Source of the DNA: JAFGAS01 sp963809875 | Lineage (GTDB): Bacteria > Desulfobacterota > Zymogenia > Zymogenales > Zymogenaceae | Length of the DNA: 64,000 nucleotides | NCBI GenBank assembly: GCA_963809875.1 | Contig: CAWELC010000009.1 | Location: 248,001 to 312,000 of the forward strand | Direction of reading: 5' to 3' | Shown here: positions 42,565 to 51,202 of the stretch, in pieces | How positions within the stretch are numbered: position 1 is the stretch's first letter | How the letters are laid out: every line of letters begins with the position of its first letter | Notes under the pieces: generated by a model | Database searches by the model: none | Told to the model about the DNA's origin: nothing | The model's input: the letters and a program-made list of their open reading frames with translations, nothing else | Made by a program: the position numbers and the translations under genes

Positions 42565-43194
42565 ATGGCTACTGCAATAATAGGAAAGAAGCTGGGGATG
42601 ACCCAGATCTTTGATGAATCGGGCAATCATATACCGGTTACGGTCCTTGAGGTTGGTCCCTGCATCGTCGTGGATGTCAAGACCCCCCAAAAGAACGGAT
42701 ACGCGGCGGTGGCCCTCGGCTTCGGGAAAAAAGACCTCAAGAAGGTCAATAAACCCACGCGGGGCCTTTTCGAAAAAATCGGGACCTCGGCCTTTAACGT
42801 GATCAAGGAATTCAGGATATCCGAAGACGGAGTGGGTGGGTTCACGCCCGGCCAGGAGATAACCGTCGGGATATTCACGATAGGCCAGCTAGTGGACGTG
42901 ATCGGTGTTTCCAAGGGGAAAGGGTTTGCCGGCGTCGTTAAACGGTGGGGTTTCCACGGCGGCCGTGCTACCCATGGATCGCGCTTTCACCGGGCGCCCG
43001 GTTCGATAGGAATGTGTGCCGACCCGTCCAGAACGTTCAAGGGTCGCAAGCTTCCCGGACACAAGGGAGATGCTCGGGTAACCGTCAAAGACCTGTCGGT
43101 CGTGGACGTCAAGCCCGAGAAGAACATCATGCTGATCAAGGGTGCGGTTCCGGGGGGTAAGAACGGAATCGTATTTATCAAGGGAATCAGCTAA
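42565..43194 (+). CDS. rplC: 50S ribosomal protein L3
   Basis: L3, 209 residues: AIIGKKLGMTQIFDESGNHI, GKGFAGVVKRWGFHGGRATH (loop near the peptidyl transferase centre), GSIGMCADPSRTFKGRKLPG. The glutamine methylated in E. coli L3 is not obvious in this loop. GGGAGG precedes the ATG. Confidence 0.97.
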   Translation: MATAIIGKKLGMTQIFDESGNHIPVTVLEVGPCIVVDVKTPQKNGYAAVALGFGKKDLKKVNKPTRGLFEKIGTSAFNVIKEFRISEDGVGGFTPGQEITVGIFTIGQLVDVIGVSKGKGFAGVVKRWGFHGGRATHGSRFHRAPGSIGMCADPSRTFKGRKLPGHKGDARVTVKDLSVVDVKPEKNIMLIKGAVPGGKNGIVFIKGIS

Positions 43195-43208
43195 GCGGGA
43201 GATGACCG

Positions 43209-43829
43209 ATGTCGAAAGTTGATGTATACAATTCGAATAAAGAGGTCGTGTCCTCGGTCGATCTGAATCCCGCCGTATTCGAGGCGCAGGTCAAAGAACA
43301 CCTCTTCTGGGACGTGGTCAAGATGCAGCTCGCCAATCGGCGAAGCGGCACTGCTCGCACGAAGACACGGGCTGAGGTCGCCGGCAGCGGTAAGAAACCG
43401 TACCGCCAGAAGGGAACGGGCCGCGCCAGGGCCGGCTCCGTTACGTCTCCTATCTGGGTAGGCGGCGGCACCATCTTCGGCCCCAAGCCGAGGGACCACT
43501 CCTACAAGGTCCCGAAGAAGGTCCGGAAGGCCGCCCTTCGCAGCGCGCTCATCAAGAAGCTCTCCGAGGGAAAGTTGACCGTCATGGAAGGCTTCGACAT
43601 CTCGGAGGTCAAGACGAAACGCTTCCTCGAGATCATGGGAAAGCTCGGCTTCACAAAGGCCCTCATCGTCATCGCCGAGCGCGATAAAAACCTCGAGCTT
43701 TCCGCCCGGAACGTCCGCGAGGTGAAGATCCTGATGGCGGAGGGACTCAACGTCTTTGATATCCTTAAGTATGATAACCTCGTGATTACCCGAGGAGCCC
43801 TAGAACTCATCAATAAGGCCCTGTCATGA
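43209..43829 (+). CDS. rplD: 50S ribosomal protein L4
   Basis: L4, 206 residues. The exit-tunnel loop is RRSGTARTKTRAEVAGSGKK, YRQKGTGRARAGS and GGGTIFGPKPRDHSYKVPKK. In E. coli L4 represses the S10 operon; no leader candidate was found upstream of rpsJ. Stop overlaps rplW (ATGA). Confidence 0.97.
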   Translation: MSKVDVYNSNKEVVSSVDLNPAVFEAQVKEHLFWDVVKMQLANRRSGTARTKTRAEVAGSGKKPYRQKGTGRARAGSVTSPIWVGGGTIFGPKPRDHSYKVPKKVRKAALRSALIKKLSEGKLTVMEGFDISEVKTKRFLEIMGKLGFTKALIVIAERDKNLELSARNVREVKILMAEGLNVFDILKYDNLVITRGALELINKALS

Positions 43830-44116
43830 AAAACCATTACGACGTGCTGTTAGAGCCGATTATCACCGAGAAGAGCAACATCCAGAAGGAGGAGGCACAG
43901 CAGGTGACATTCCGCGTGCCCCTCTGGGCGACTAAGATCGAGGTCAGAAAGGCGGTCGAAAAGATCTTCAATAAGAAAGTAGTGGAGGTCAAGACCGTTA
44001 CGGTGCGGGGCAAAGAGAAGAGAGTCGGTCGTCACAAGGGCAAGCTTCCCGATTGGAAGAAGGCCATTGTCCGCCTTAAGCCCGGAGAGCGCATCGACTT
44101 CTTTGAGGGAGTATAA
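43826..44116 (+). CDS. rplW: 50S ribosomal protein L23
   Basis: L23, 96 residues, the docking site for SRP and trigger factor at the tunnel exit: EPIITEKSNIQKEEAQQVTF, ATKIEVRKAVEKIFNKKVVE and KRVGRHKGKLPDWKKAIVRL. Overlaps rplD by 4 bases. Confidence 0.96.
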   Translation: MKNHYDVLLEPIITEKSNIQKEEAQQVTFRVPLWATKIEVRKAVEKIFNKKVVEVKTVTVRGKEKRVGRHKGKLPDWKKAIVRLKPGERIDFFEGV

Positions 44117-44122
44117 CGAGAC

Positions 44123-44944
44123 ATGAGCGTTAAGAAATACAAGCCCACATCGCCGGGCAGAAGGTTTCAGGAAGTGGCCGACTTCTCGGGATTGACGAAA
44201 AAGGCACCCGAGAAGAAGCTCGTCAGGCCTTTGAAGAGCTTTGCCGGCAGGAACAACACCGGGATTATTACGATGCGGCGACAGGGCGACGGACACAAAC
44301 GGCGCTACCGCATCATCGATTTCAAGCGCGATAAGCGGGAGGTACCGGCGAAGGTCCACTCCATCGAGTACGACCCGAACCGGTCCGCGCGAATTGCGTT
44401 GCTCCATTACGTCGACGGCGAGAAGCGCTACATCATCGCTCCCTTCGGCCTGGCAGTCGGCGAAGAGGTCCTGGTTTCCGAGACCGCTGAGGTTAAGCCG
44501 GGCAACTCCATGCCCCTCAAGAACATCCCTCTCGGCACCCAGGTCCACAACATCGAGCTCAAACCGGGCAAGGGTGGGCAGATCGTCCGCTCGGCGGGTA
44601 CGTCCGCTCAGCTTATGGCCAAAGAGGGGAATTACGTTCAGCTGAAGCTTCCCTCGGGGGAGGTCCGCCTTGTCCGCAGGGAATGTACCGCGACCATCGG
44701 CGTCGTGGGGAACGCCGATCACGGCAACATCAGTGTTGGAAAGGCAGGACGGTCCCGGTGGCTCGGCAAGCGTCCGAAGGTAAGAGGGGTCGCCATGAAC
44801 CCGATCGACCATCCTCATGGCGGTGGCGAGGGCAAGACCTCGGGTGGAAGGCACCCGGTAACGCCCTGGGGCGTGCCCACCAAGGGGCATAAGACCCGCA
44901 CGAACAAGACGACCGATCGGTTTATCGTGAAGAGGAGAGGCTAA
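44123..44944 (+). CDS. rplB: 50S ribosomal protein L2
   Basis: L2, 273 residues: KKYKPTSPGRRFQEVADF, GRNNTGIITMRRQGDGHKRR, the peptidyl-transferase-proximal histidine in MNPIDHPHGGGEGKTSGGRH, and PWGVPTKGHKTRTNKTTDRF. Standard length. Confidence 0.97.
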   Translation: MSVKKYKPTSPGRRFQEVADFSGLTKKAPEKKLVRPLKSFAGRNNTGIITMRRQGDGHKRRYRIIDFKRDKREVPAKVHSIEYDPNRSARIALLHYVDGEKRYIIAPFGLAVGEEVLVSETAEVKPGNSMPLKNIPLGTQVHNIELKPGKGGQIVRSAGTSAQLMAKEGNYVQLKLPSGEVRLVRRECTATIGVVGNADHGNISVGKAGRSRWLGKRPKVRGVAMNPIDHPHGGGEGKTSGGRHPVTPWGVPTKGHKTRTNKTTDRFIVKRRG

Positions 44945-44946
44945 GT

Positions 44947-45237
44947 ATGGCACGGTCCCTCAAGAAAGGCCCATTTATCGACGACCATCTCATGAAGAAG
45001 GTCACGGTCTCCCAGAATACGGGGGACCGCCAGGTCATCAAGACCTGGTCCCGGCGCTCGACGATCATCCCGGAAATGGTGGGACTGACCATCGCGATTC
45101 ATAACGGGAGGAAGTTTATCCCCGTGTTCATTACAGAGAACATGGTGGGGTACAAATTGGGTGAGTTTTCGCCGACACGGACGTTCTTCGGCCATGCCGC
45201 CGACAAGAAATCGAAACTCCGGGGCAAAAAGAGATAG
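44947..45237 (+). CDS. rpsS: 30S ribosomal protein S19
   Basis: S19, 96 residues: MARSLKKGPFIDDHLMKKV, KTWSRRSTIIPEMVGLTIAI, HNGRKFIPVFITENMVGYKL and EFSPTRTFFGHAADKKSK. Starts 2 bases after rplB. Confidence 0.97.
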   Translation: MARSLKKGPFIDDHLMKKVTVSQNTGDRQVIKTWSRRSTIIPEMVGLTIAIHNGRKFIPVFITENMVGYKLGEFSPTRTFFGHAADKKSKLRGKKR

Positions 45238-45249
45238 GGGCATACGACG

Positions 45250-45582
45250 ATGGAAATGACGGCTAAGACACGATTCGTAAGAGTCTCTGCCTACAAGGTC
45301 AGGCTGGTGGCGGACATGGTTCGGGGTAAACCCGTCGGAATGGCGAGAGATCTCCTCAGCCTGTCCGACAAGAAGGCGTCTGACCTCGTCAAGAAGCTGA
45401 TCGACAGTGCGGTGGCCAACGCCAGCCAGAACAAGGAAATAGACGTGGATAACCTCTACGTGCGCACGATCTTTGTTGACCAGGGCCCGAGCTGGAAACG
45501 ATTCCGGCCGCGGTCCATGGGCAGATTCAATCGTATCCTTAAGAGGACGAGCCACATTACCGTGGTTCTCGACGAGAAATAA
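45250..45582 (+). CDS. rplV: 50S ribosomal protein L22
   Basis: L22, 110 residues, a tunnel-wall protein: AKTRFVRVSAYKVRLVADMV, KASDLVKKLIDSAVANASQN and the beta-hairpin RFRPRSMGRFNRILKRTSHI. Normal length and order. Confidence 0.97.
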   Translation: MEMTAKTRFVRVSAYKVRLVADMVRGKPVGMARDLLSLSDKKASDLVKKLIDSAVANASQNKEIDVDNLYVRTIFVDQGPSWKRFRPRSMGRFNRILKRTSHITVVLDEK

Positions 45583-45596
45583 ACGGAGGAGAGAAA

Positions 45597-46244
45597 GTGG
45601 GTCAGAAGGTTAATCCCATCGGGTTGAGACTCGGAATCATTCGTGACTGGAATTCAAAATGGTATGCACTCAAGGATTACCAGAAGAGCCTCCATGATGA
45701 CCTCGCCATACGCAAATATATTAAGAAGAACTTCTACCATGCGGGGATCGCAAAGATAGAAATCGAGCGGGCGGCGGCCAAGGCATCGGTCAATATCTAT
45801 ACTGCGCGGCCGGGGATCATTATCGGAAGGAAAGGCGCGGAAATCGAAAACATCCGCAAGGGATTGGTCAAGCTGACCGGCAACGACATCTCCATAAACA
45901 TCAAAGAGATCAAGAAGCCCGAAACCAACGCCCAGTTGATCGCGGAAAACGTCGCCACCCAGCTCGAGCGGCGGGTGTCTTTCCGTCGTGCAATGAAGAA
46001 ATCCGTTTTTGCCGCCCTGAAGCTCGGGGTCGAGGGAATCAAGATCGCCTGTGCCGGACGTCTCGGCGGCGCGGAAATGGCGCGCCGTGAGTGGTATCGG
46101 GAGGGGCGGGTTCCCCTGCACACGCTCAGGGCAGATATAGACTACGGCACCGCCGTGGCCCGGACGACCTATGGAGCCATCGGGATAAAGGTCTGGGTAT
46201 TTAACGGTGAGGTACTCCCCGGCGAAAAGCCGCGTCCCCTGTAG
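45597..46244 (+). CDS. rpsC: 30S ribosomal protein S3
   Basis: S3, 215 residues, with a KH domain (PGIIIGRKGAEIENIRKGLV) and the mRNA-entry region GRLGGAEMARREWYREGRVP. GTG start with CGGAGGAG upstream; (M)GQKVNPIGLRLGIIRDW is the usual N-terminus. Confidence 0.97.
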   Translation: MGQKVNPIGLRLGIIRDWNSKWYALKDYQKSLHDDLAIRKYIKKNFYHAGIAKIEIERAAAKASVNIYTARPGIIIGRKGAEIENIRKGLVKLTGNDISINIKEIKKPETNAQLIAENVATQLERRVSFRRAMKKSVFAALKLGVEGIKIACAGRLGGAEMARREWYREGRVPLHTLRADIDYGTAVARTTYGAIGIKVWVFNGEVLPGEKPRPL

Positions 46245-46256
46245 GAGGAAAAGACC

Positions 46257-46679
46257 ATGTTAATGCCCAAGAAGGTAAAGTACAGAAAACAGCAGAAGGG
46301 ACGCATGAAGGGGATTCGCGAAAGGGGCGCGGCCATCAGCTTCGGCGAATATGGCCTCCAGGTCACGGTTCCCGGAAGGCTTACCGCGCGCCAGATCGAG
46401 GCAGCCCGTATCGCCATGACACGGTACATCAAGAGGGGCGGGAAGATCTGGATTCGGATCTTTCCCGATAAACCCGTGACCAAGAAACCGGCCGAGACCC
46501 GCATGGGAAAGGGTAAAGGAAACGTCGAGGAGTGGGTAGCCGTCGTCAGGCCCGGAAGGATTCTCTATGAAATGGAGGGGGTAAGCGAGGAATTGGCGCG
46601 TGAGGCCTTCCGGCTGGCCGCGCATAAACTGCCGCTTTCAACCCGGTTCGTCTCAAGGAGCATAGAATATGAAGGCTAG
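46257..46679 (+). CDS. rplP: 50S ribosomal protein L16
   Basis: L16, 140 residues: MLMPKKVKYRKQQKGRMKG, ERGAAISFGEYGLQVTVPGR, MGKGKGNVEEWVAVVRPGRI and AAHKLPLSTRFVSR. MLMPK is the common start in the family and TAGGAGG is 9 bases upstream, so the first of two ATGs is used. Overlaps rpmC by 11 bases. Confidence 0.96.
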   Translation: MLMPKKVKYRKQQKGRMKGIRERGAAISFGEYGLQVTVPGRLTARQIEAARIAMTRYIKRGGKIWIRIFPDKPVTKKPAETRMGKGKGNVEEWVAVVRPGRILYEMEGVSEELAREAFRLAAHKLPLSTRFVSRSIEYEG

Positions 46680-46875
46680 CGAACTGAGGGAATTGTCCGT
46701 AGGAGAACTGAAAGAGCGGGAGATGACGCTGGCGCAGGAAGTCTTCAATCTGAGGTTTCAGCGCGCGGCCAACCAGCTCGAGGACAAGCGTAAGATAAGA
46801 AATACCCGTAAGGAGATCGCCCGAGTGCTGACCCTGATCGCCGAGAAGGAGAAGACGGAGGGGAGGACGAAATAG
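46669..46875 (+). CDS. rpmC: 50S ribosomal protein L29
   Basis: L29, 68 residues, two long helices: MKASELRELSVGELKEREM, EVFNLRFQRAANQLEDKRKI and the conserved RNTRKEIARVLTLIAEKE. Its start lies inside rplP. Confidence 0.95.
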   Translation: MKASELRELSVGELKEREMTLAQEVFNLRFQRAANQLEDKRKIRNTRKEIARVLTLIAEKEKTEGRTK

Positions 46876-47133
46876 ATGGAGACCCAGGCCAAAAGACGAA
46901 CCCTCACGGGAACCGTGGTGAGCGACAAGATGGAAAAGACCATCGTCGTGCAGGTTGAACGGACAGTCATTCATCCGAAATATAAGAAATATATCGGCAG
47001 ACGCAATAAATATATGGCCCACGATCCGGAGAGCCAATGCGGCATTGGCGATCTGGTCGTGATCATGGAGAGTCGACCGTTGAGCAGACACAAGCGCTGG
47101 GTGCTCAAGGAGATCCTGCAAAAAGCAGTGTAA
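46876..47133 (+). CDS. rpsQ: 30S ribosomal protein S17
   Basis: S17, 85 residues, an OB-fold protein: KRRTLTGTVVSDKMEKTIVV, HPKYKKYIGRRNKYMAHDPE and VVIMESRPLSRHKRWVLKEI. Begins at the base after the rpmC stop. Confidence 0.96.
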   Translation: METQAKRRTLTGTVVSDKMEKTIVVQVERTVIHPKYKKYIGRRNKYMAHDPESQCGIGDLVVIMESRPLSRHKRWVLKEILQKAV

Positions 47134-47159
47134 GCGAAGCCTCCACGGGGAGATGAGAA

Positions 47160-47528
47160 ATGATACAGATGCAGACGATGCTCAATGTCGCCGATAATTC
47201 GGGCGCCCGAAAACTCTTTACGATCAAGGTGCTCGGCGGATCAAAGAGGAAATATGCCGCCCTCGGTGATATTGTGACGGTCTCCGTGAGGGAGGCGATC
47301 CCAACCGGAAAGGTCAAGAAGGGTGACGTTCTCAAAGCCGTGATCGTCCGAACAAAGAAAGAAGTCAGGAGACAGGACGGGACCTACATCAAGTTCGATG
47401 ACAACTCGGCGGTCCTTATCAATAACCAGAACGAGCCGATCGGGACACGTATCTTTGGGCCCGTCGCCAGGGAGCTTCGCGCCAAACGGTTCATGAAGAT
47501 CATATCTCTGGCGCCAGAAGTTCTGTAA
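47160..47528 (+). CDS. rplN: 50S ribosomal protein L14
   Basis: L14, 122 residues: MIQMQTMLNVADNSGARKL, YAALGDIVTVSVREAIPTGK, KKGDVLKAVIVRTKKEVRR, GTRIFGPVARELRAKRFMKI. Typical of the spc gene group. Confidence 0.97.
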   Translation: MIQMQTMLNVADNSGARKLFTIKVLGGSKRKYAALGDIVTVSVREAIPTGKVKKGDVLKAVIVRTKKEVRRQDGTYIKFDDNSAVLINNQNEPIGTRIFGPVARELRAKRFMKIISLAPEVL

Positions 47529-47542
47529 TAAGGGAGAGGTCG

Positions 47543-47875
47543 GTGGACACGATCAAGACGAAGATAAAGAAGAACGATATAGTCCAGGTCATCTCGGGAA
47601 AGCACAAGGGCGAAAAAGGGAAGGTGCTTAAGGTTGACCGCGAGAAGGGACGCATCTTTGTGGAAAAGGTGAACTTCATCAAGAGACACCTGAGGCCCAG
47701 CGCCGCCCATCGACAGGGCGGCATCATCGAGAAGGAGGGGCCGGTCCATATCTCCAACGTCATGCTGGTCTGCCCGAAATGCAAGCTCGCGGTCAAGATC
47801 GGCACGAGACTCCTGGAGGACGGCTCAAAGGTTCGATTCTGTAGGAAATGTGACGAAATACTCGACGAAAAGTAA
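47543..47875 (+). CDS. rplX: 50S ribosomal protein L24
   Basis: L24, 110 residues with a KOW motif (KNDIVQVISGKHKGEKGKVL) and a C-terminal zinc-ribbon-like segment with two Cys pairs (CPKC and CRKC). GTG start; GGGAGAGG lies upstream. Confidence 0.96.
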   Translation: MDTIKTKIKKNDIVQVISGKHKGEKGKVLKVDREKGRIFVEKVNFIKRHLRPSAAHRQGGIIEKEGPVHISNVMLVCPKCKLAVKIGTRLLEDGSKVRFCRKCDEILDEK

Positions 47876-47886
47876 ACGGTGATTCC

Positions 47887-48429
47887 ATGGCTCGTTTGAA
47901 GGACTATTACAAGAAAGAAGTTGTTTCGCGCCTGACCAAGGACTTTGCATACAAGAACGTCATGCAGGTGCCCAGGATCACCAAGATAGTTGTCAATATG
48001 GGGCTTGGTGAGGCGCTCTCAAACATCAAGATCCTTGACAGCGCATCGGAGGAGATCGCCCTCATAACGGGACAGCGGCCGGTCATTACCCGGGCGCGCA
48101 AGTCGGTGGCGAATTTCAAGCTCCGTGAAGGAAACCCGATCGGCTGCTCGGTGACGCTGAGAAGAGAGAAGATGTACGAGTTTCTCGATAGGCTGGTTAA
48201 CGTTGCCCTGCCGAGGGTTAGGGACTTTCGGGGGATATCCCCGAAGGGATTCGACGGTCGGGGAAACTACACCTTTGGGATCAGGGAGCAGATCATATTT
48301 CCCGAGATCAGCTACGACAAAATCGATAAGATCAAAGGGATGAATATCACCATCGTCACCACCGCCAACACGGATGAGGAGGCGCGGTCCCTTTTAAGGT
48401 ATCTCGGTATGCCCTTTGCGGCGTCATAA
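47887..48429 (+). CDS. rplE: 50S ribosomal protein L5
   Basis: L5, 180 residues, binder of 5S rRNA: MQVPRITKIVVNMGLGEAL, GQRPVITRARKSVANFKLRE, GNPIGCSVTLRREKMYEFLD, RGISPKGFDGRGNYTFGIRE and DEEARSLLRYLGMPF. Confidence 0.97.
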   Translation: MARLKDYYKKEVVSRLTKDFAYKNVMQVPRITKIVVNMGLGEALSNIKILDSASEEIALITGQRPVITRARKSVANFKLREGNPIGCSVTLRREKMYEFLDRLVNVALPRVRDFRGISPKGFDGRGNYTFGIREQIIFPEISYDKIDKIKGMNITIVTTANTDEEARSLLRYLGMPFAAS

Positions 48430-48447
48430 ACAAACAGGAGAGGTCTC

Positions 48448-48633
48448 GTGGCAAAGAAGTCACTGATAGCCAAGGCAAAACGAAAACCAAAATTTTCCTC
48501 AAGAGGATACAATAGATGCCCGATCTGCGGACGTCCGCGGGGGTATCATAGAAAATTCAATATGTGTCGTATCTGCCTGAGGCAGCTGGCTTCGAAGGGC
48601 GACATTCCCGGCGTAATAAAATCGAGCTGGTAA
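48448..48633 (+). CDS. rpsN: 30S ribosomal protein S14, zinc type
   Basis: Short S14 (61 residues) of the zinc-binding type: CPICGRPRGYHRKFNMCRIC holds both Cys pairs, followed by LRQLASKGDIPGVIKSSW. GTG start with AGGAGAGG upstream. The longer zinc-free form of many proteobacteria is not used here. Confidence 0.96.
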   Translation: MAKKSLIAKAKRKPKFSSRGYNRCPICGRPRGYHRKFNMCRICLRQLASKGDIPGVIKSSW

Positions 48634-48649
48634 GAGTGAGGTGTGAACT

Positions 48650-49045
48650 ATGATGACGGACCCGATTGCCGATATGCTGACCCGTGTCAGGAACGGCGTA
48701 AGCGCGAAGTTCGAGATGGTGGATGTTCCTTCCTCGAAGATAAAGGAATCGATTGCCAAGATCCTCGTGCAGGAAGGCTATATCGACAGCTATAAAGTCC
48801 TGGAAGACAACAAGCAGAATATCCTGAGGATGCACCTCAGATACGATAAGGGAAAAGAAGGGGCGATCAGCAAGATAATGCGTGTCTCCAAGCCGGGGCG
48901 TCGTGTCTACGTCGACAGCGATGACATCCCCCTCGTGCTGAGAGGCTATGGAATCGCCATCCTGTCCACGTCAAAGGGAGTAATTACCGATAAGGACGCC
49001 CGCAAGGCGGGGATCGGTGGAGAAGTCATCTGTAAGGTCTGGTAG
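48650..49045 (+). CDS. rpsH: 30S ribosomal protein S8
   Basis: S8, 131 residues: MTDPIADMLTRVRNGVSAKF, KIRESI-like KIKESIAKILVQEGYIDSYK, SKPGRRVYVDSDDIPLVLRG and GIAILSTSKGVITDKDARKA. Two adjacent ATGs are possible starts. In E. coli S8 represses the spc operon. Confidence 0.96.
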   Translation: MMTDPIADMLTRVRNGVSAKFEMVDVPSSKIKESIAKILVQEGYIDSYKVLEDNKQNILRMHLRYDKGKEGAISKIMRVSKPGRRVYVDSDDIPLVLRGYGIAILSTSKGVITDKDARKAGIGGEVICKVW

Positions 49046-49121
49046 AGGCGGAAGGCAGGGATTATTCGGGCCGACGGAGAAGCGGCCGACCACGTACAGC
49101 GCACGAGTCAATAGGTATACC

Positions 49122-49658
49122 ATGTCACGAATTGGAAAGAAGCCGATTGTGATACCCTCAGGGGTAACGATCAATGTCTCGGGCCCCGATGTTACCGTCA
49201 CCGGTCCCAAAGGGAGCCTCAGTCAGCATATTGTTCCCGGGATAAAGATCCAGGTCGACGCCAACGAGATCCTGGTCGTTTGCGAGAACCAGTCCAGGAA
49301 GACCAGATCGTTCCAGGGGCTGACCCGTTCACTCCTGGCCAACATGGTCCAGGGTGTTTCCGAGGGGATCAAGAAAGTCCTGGAAATTACCGGCCTTGGT
49401 TATAAGGCGGAACTGGACGGAAATACGCTCGTCCTGAACGTGGGATACTCCCATGCAATTCGATTCGAGCTCCCCGAGGGGATCGCGGCATCCATCGAGA
49501 AGAACACCATCGTCACCCTCTCGGGAATAGACAAGCAGAAGATCGGCCAGGCTGCAGCCAATATAAGATCGGTTAGGCAGCCGGAGCCGTACAAAGGCAA
49601 AGGCATACGATACGCCGGCGAGAAGATCAGAAGAAAAGCCGGCAAGGCCGGAGCATAA
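49122..49658 (+). CDS. rplF: 50S ribosomal protein L6
   Basis: L6, 178 residues from the ATG giving MSRIGKKPIVIPSGVTINVS; upstream in-frame codons overlap rpsH and are not conserved. Second domain: GVSEGIKKVLEITGLGYKAE and EPYKGKGIRYAGEKIRRKAG. The 76 bases before it are the longest gap in this part of the cluster. Confidence 0.96.
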   Translation: MSRIGKKPIVIPSGVTINVSGPDVTVTGPKGSLSQHIVPGIKIQVDANEILVVCENQSRKTRSFQGLTRSLLANMVQGVSEGIKKVLEITGLGYKAELDGNTLVLNVGYSHAIRFELPEGIAASIEKNTIVTLSGIDKQKIGQAAANIRSVRQPEPYKGKGIRYAGEKIRRKAGKAGA

Positions 49659-49669
49659 GGAGTCAAACG

Positions 49670-50038
49670 GTGAAGCGGTTATCGAAGCGGGTTTTTGGAC
49701 GTTTCAGACGGAAGAAAAGGATCAGACTGAAGATCAAGGGAACCCCCGAGCGACCCAGGCTTTCGGTCTTTCGGAGTGCACGGCACATCTATGCGCAGAT
49801 TATCGATGATATCGGCGGTGCGACGCTGGTTTGTGCCTCAAGCCTGGACAAGGAACTGGCCAAGAAAGTCAAGACGGGCGGAAACAAAGAGGGCTCCAAA
49901 CACGTGGGGGCGCTTCTGGCTAAGAGAGCCAAGGACGCCGGGATAAAGAAAGTTGTATTCGATCGCGGCGGGTATCTTTATCATGGGAGAGTCCAGGCAT
50001 TAGCCGAGTCCGCGCGGGAAGGCGGCCTCGAGTTCTGA
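49670..50038 (+). CDS. rplR: 50S ribosomal protein L18
   Basis: L18, 122 residues, 5S rRNA binder: RIRLKIKGTPERPRLSVFRS, HIYAQIIDDIGGATLVCASS and VVFDRGGYLYHGRVQALAES. GTG start preceded by AAGGAG at 8 bases. Confidence 0.97.
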   Translation: MKRLSKRVFGRFRRKKRIRLKIKGTPERPRLSVFRSARHIYAQIIDDIGGATLVCASSLDKELAKKVKTGGNKEGSKHVGALLAKRAKDAGIKKVVFDRGGYLYHGRVQALAESAREGGLEF

Positions 50039-50057
50039 TAATAGTGGAGAATAGACG

Positions 50058-50564
50058 ATGTCTTTTGCACCAACAGAACAGGAATTCGTCGACCGGGTTG
50101 TCCATATCAACAGGGTGGCCAAGGTCGTCAAGGGTGGGAGGCGCTTTTCCTTTTCGGCGATCGTTGTCGTCGGTGACGGCAACGGAAGGGTAGGCTGGGG
50201 GATGGGAAAGGCCCATGAGGTCCCCGATGCAATCCGTAAGGGGATCGAAAAGGCCAAGAAAAGCATGATTACGATTCCCCTCATCAACTCGACCATCCCG
50301 TACGACGTGATTGGGAAATTCGGCGCCGGAAGGGTACTCCTCATGCCGGCCAGGGAAGGAACCGGGGTCATCGCAGGCGGCGCCGTCCGCGCGGTCGTTG
50401 AGACGGCGGGGATAAAGAATATCCTCACCAAGTGCCTGGGTTCGCACAATCCCCATAATCTGGTGAAGGCCACCATACAAGGGCTGGCGAGCCTTAAGCA
50501 TCCCGAGAAGATCGCCCGGTCGCGGGGAAAATTGTTGAGCGATCTGATCCAGGAGACACGGTGA
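50058..50564 (+). CDS. rpsE: 30S ribosomal protein S5
   Basis: S5, 168 residues: VDRVVHINRVAKVVKGGRRF, FSAIVVVGDGNGRVGWGMGK, FGAGRVLLMPAREGTGVIAG and NPHNLVKATIQGLASLKHPE. Both the double-stranded RNA-binding half and the C-terminal half are complete. Confidence 0.97.
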   Translation: MSFAPTEQEFVDRVVHINRVAKVVKGGRRFSFSAIVVVGDGNGRVGWGMGKAHEVPDAIRKGIEKAKKSMITIPLINSTIPYDVIGKFGAGRVLLMPAREGTGVIAGGAVRAVVETAGIKNILTKCLGSHNPHNLVKATIQGLASLKHPEKIARSRGKLLSDLIQETR

Positions 50565-50565
50565 T

Positions 50566-50760
50566 ATGGCAAAGGAGAAAAAGAAGGTCGTTCGGATCAA
50601 GCAGATCAGGAGCGGCATCGGAAGGCCCCTCAAACACAAGATAATCCTCAAATCGATGGGACTGGGGAAGATGAACCGCATCGTCGAGCTCCCCGATACG
50701 CCCGAAACATGGGGGATGATCCACAAGATATCTCACCTCGTGGAGGTAGAGGAGCAATAG
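50566..50760 (+). CDS. rpmD: 50S ribosomal protein L30
   Basis: L30, 64 residues: VRIKQIRSGIGRPLKHKIIL, SMGLGKMNRIVELPDTPET and GMIHKISHLVEVEE. Starts one base after the rpsE stop. Confidence 0.94.
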   Translation: MAKEKKKVVRIKQIRSGIGRPLKHKIILKSMGLGKMNRIVELPDTPETWGMIHKISHLVEVEEQ

Positions 50761-50763
50761 ACT

Positions 50764-51201
50764 ATGGACCTCAACAGCCTCAAACCGCCTCAGGGGGCGG
50801 TAAAGAATAAGAAACGGATCGGCAGAGGAGAAGGGAGCTGGGGAAAGACGGCAGGGAAAGGACATAAGGGGCAGAAGGCCCGGTCAAGCCCGGCCATCCG
50901 TCCGGGATTCGAGGGGGGACAGATGCCCCTGGCCCGGAGGCTGCCCAAGCGCGGGTTCACGAATATCTTCAAGAAGGAATTCGCGATACTCAACCTCAGG
51001 GATCTCGAAAAGCTCGAGGTCAACGGGGTGGTGGACGTAGCCGCGCTGGTAGCTGCCAAGAAGATACGGAAGGGCAAGGATGGTGTGAAGATACTGGGAG
51101 TCGGTGAGGTCAAGAAAGCGCTGACCGTCAAGGCCCATAAGTTTTCTGCTGCTGCAAAACAGAAGATAGAGGCCAGCGGCGGCACGGCGGAGGAGATTTA
51201 A
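50764..51201 (+). CDS. rplO: 50S ribosomal protein L15
   Basis: L15, 145 residues: MDLNSLKPPQGAVKNKKRIG, GKTAGKGHKGQKARSSPAIR, PGFEGGQMPLARRLPKRGFT and the C-terminal KFSAAAKQKIEASGGTAEEI. One base separates its stop from the secY start. Confidence 0.97.
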   Translation: MDLNSLKPPQGAVKNKKRIGRGEGSWGKTAGKGHKGQKARSSPAIRPGFEGGQMPLARRLPKRGFTNIFKKEFAILNLRDLEKLEVNGVVDVAALVAAKKIRKGKDGVKILGVGEVKKALTVKAHKFSAAAKQKIEASGGTAEEI

Positions 51202-51202
51202 C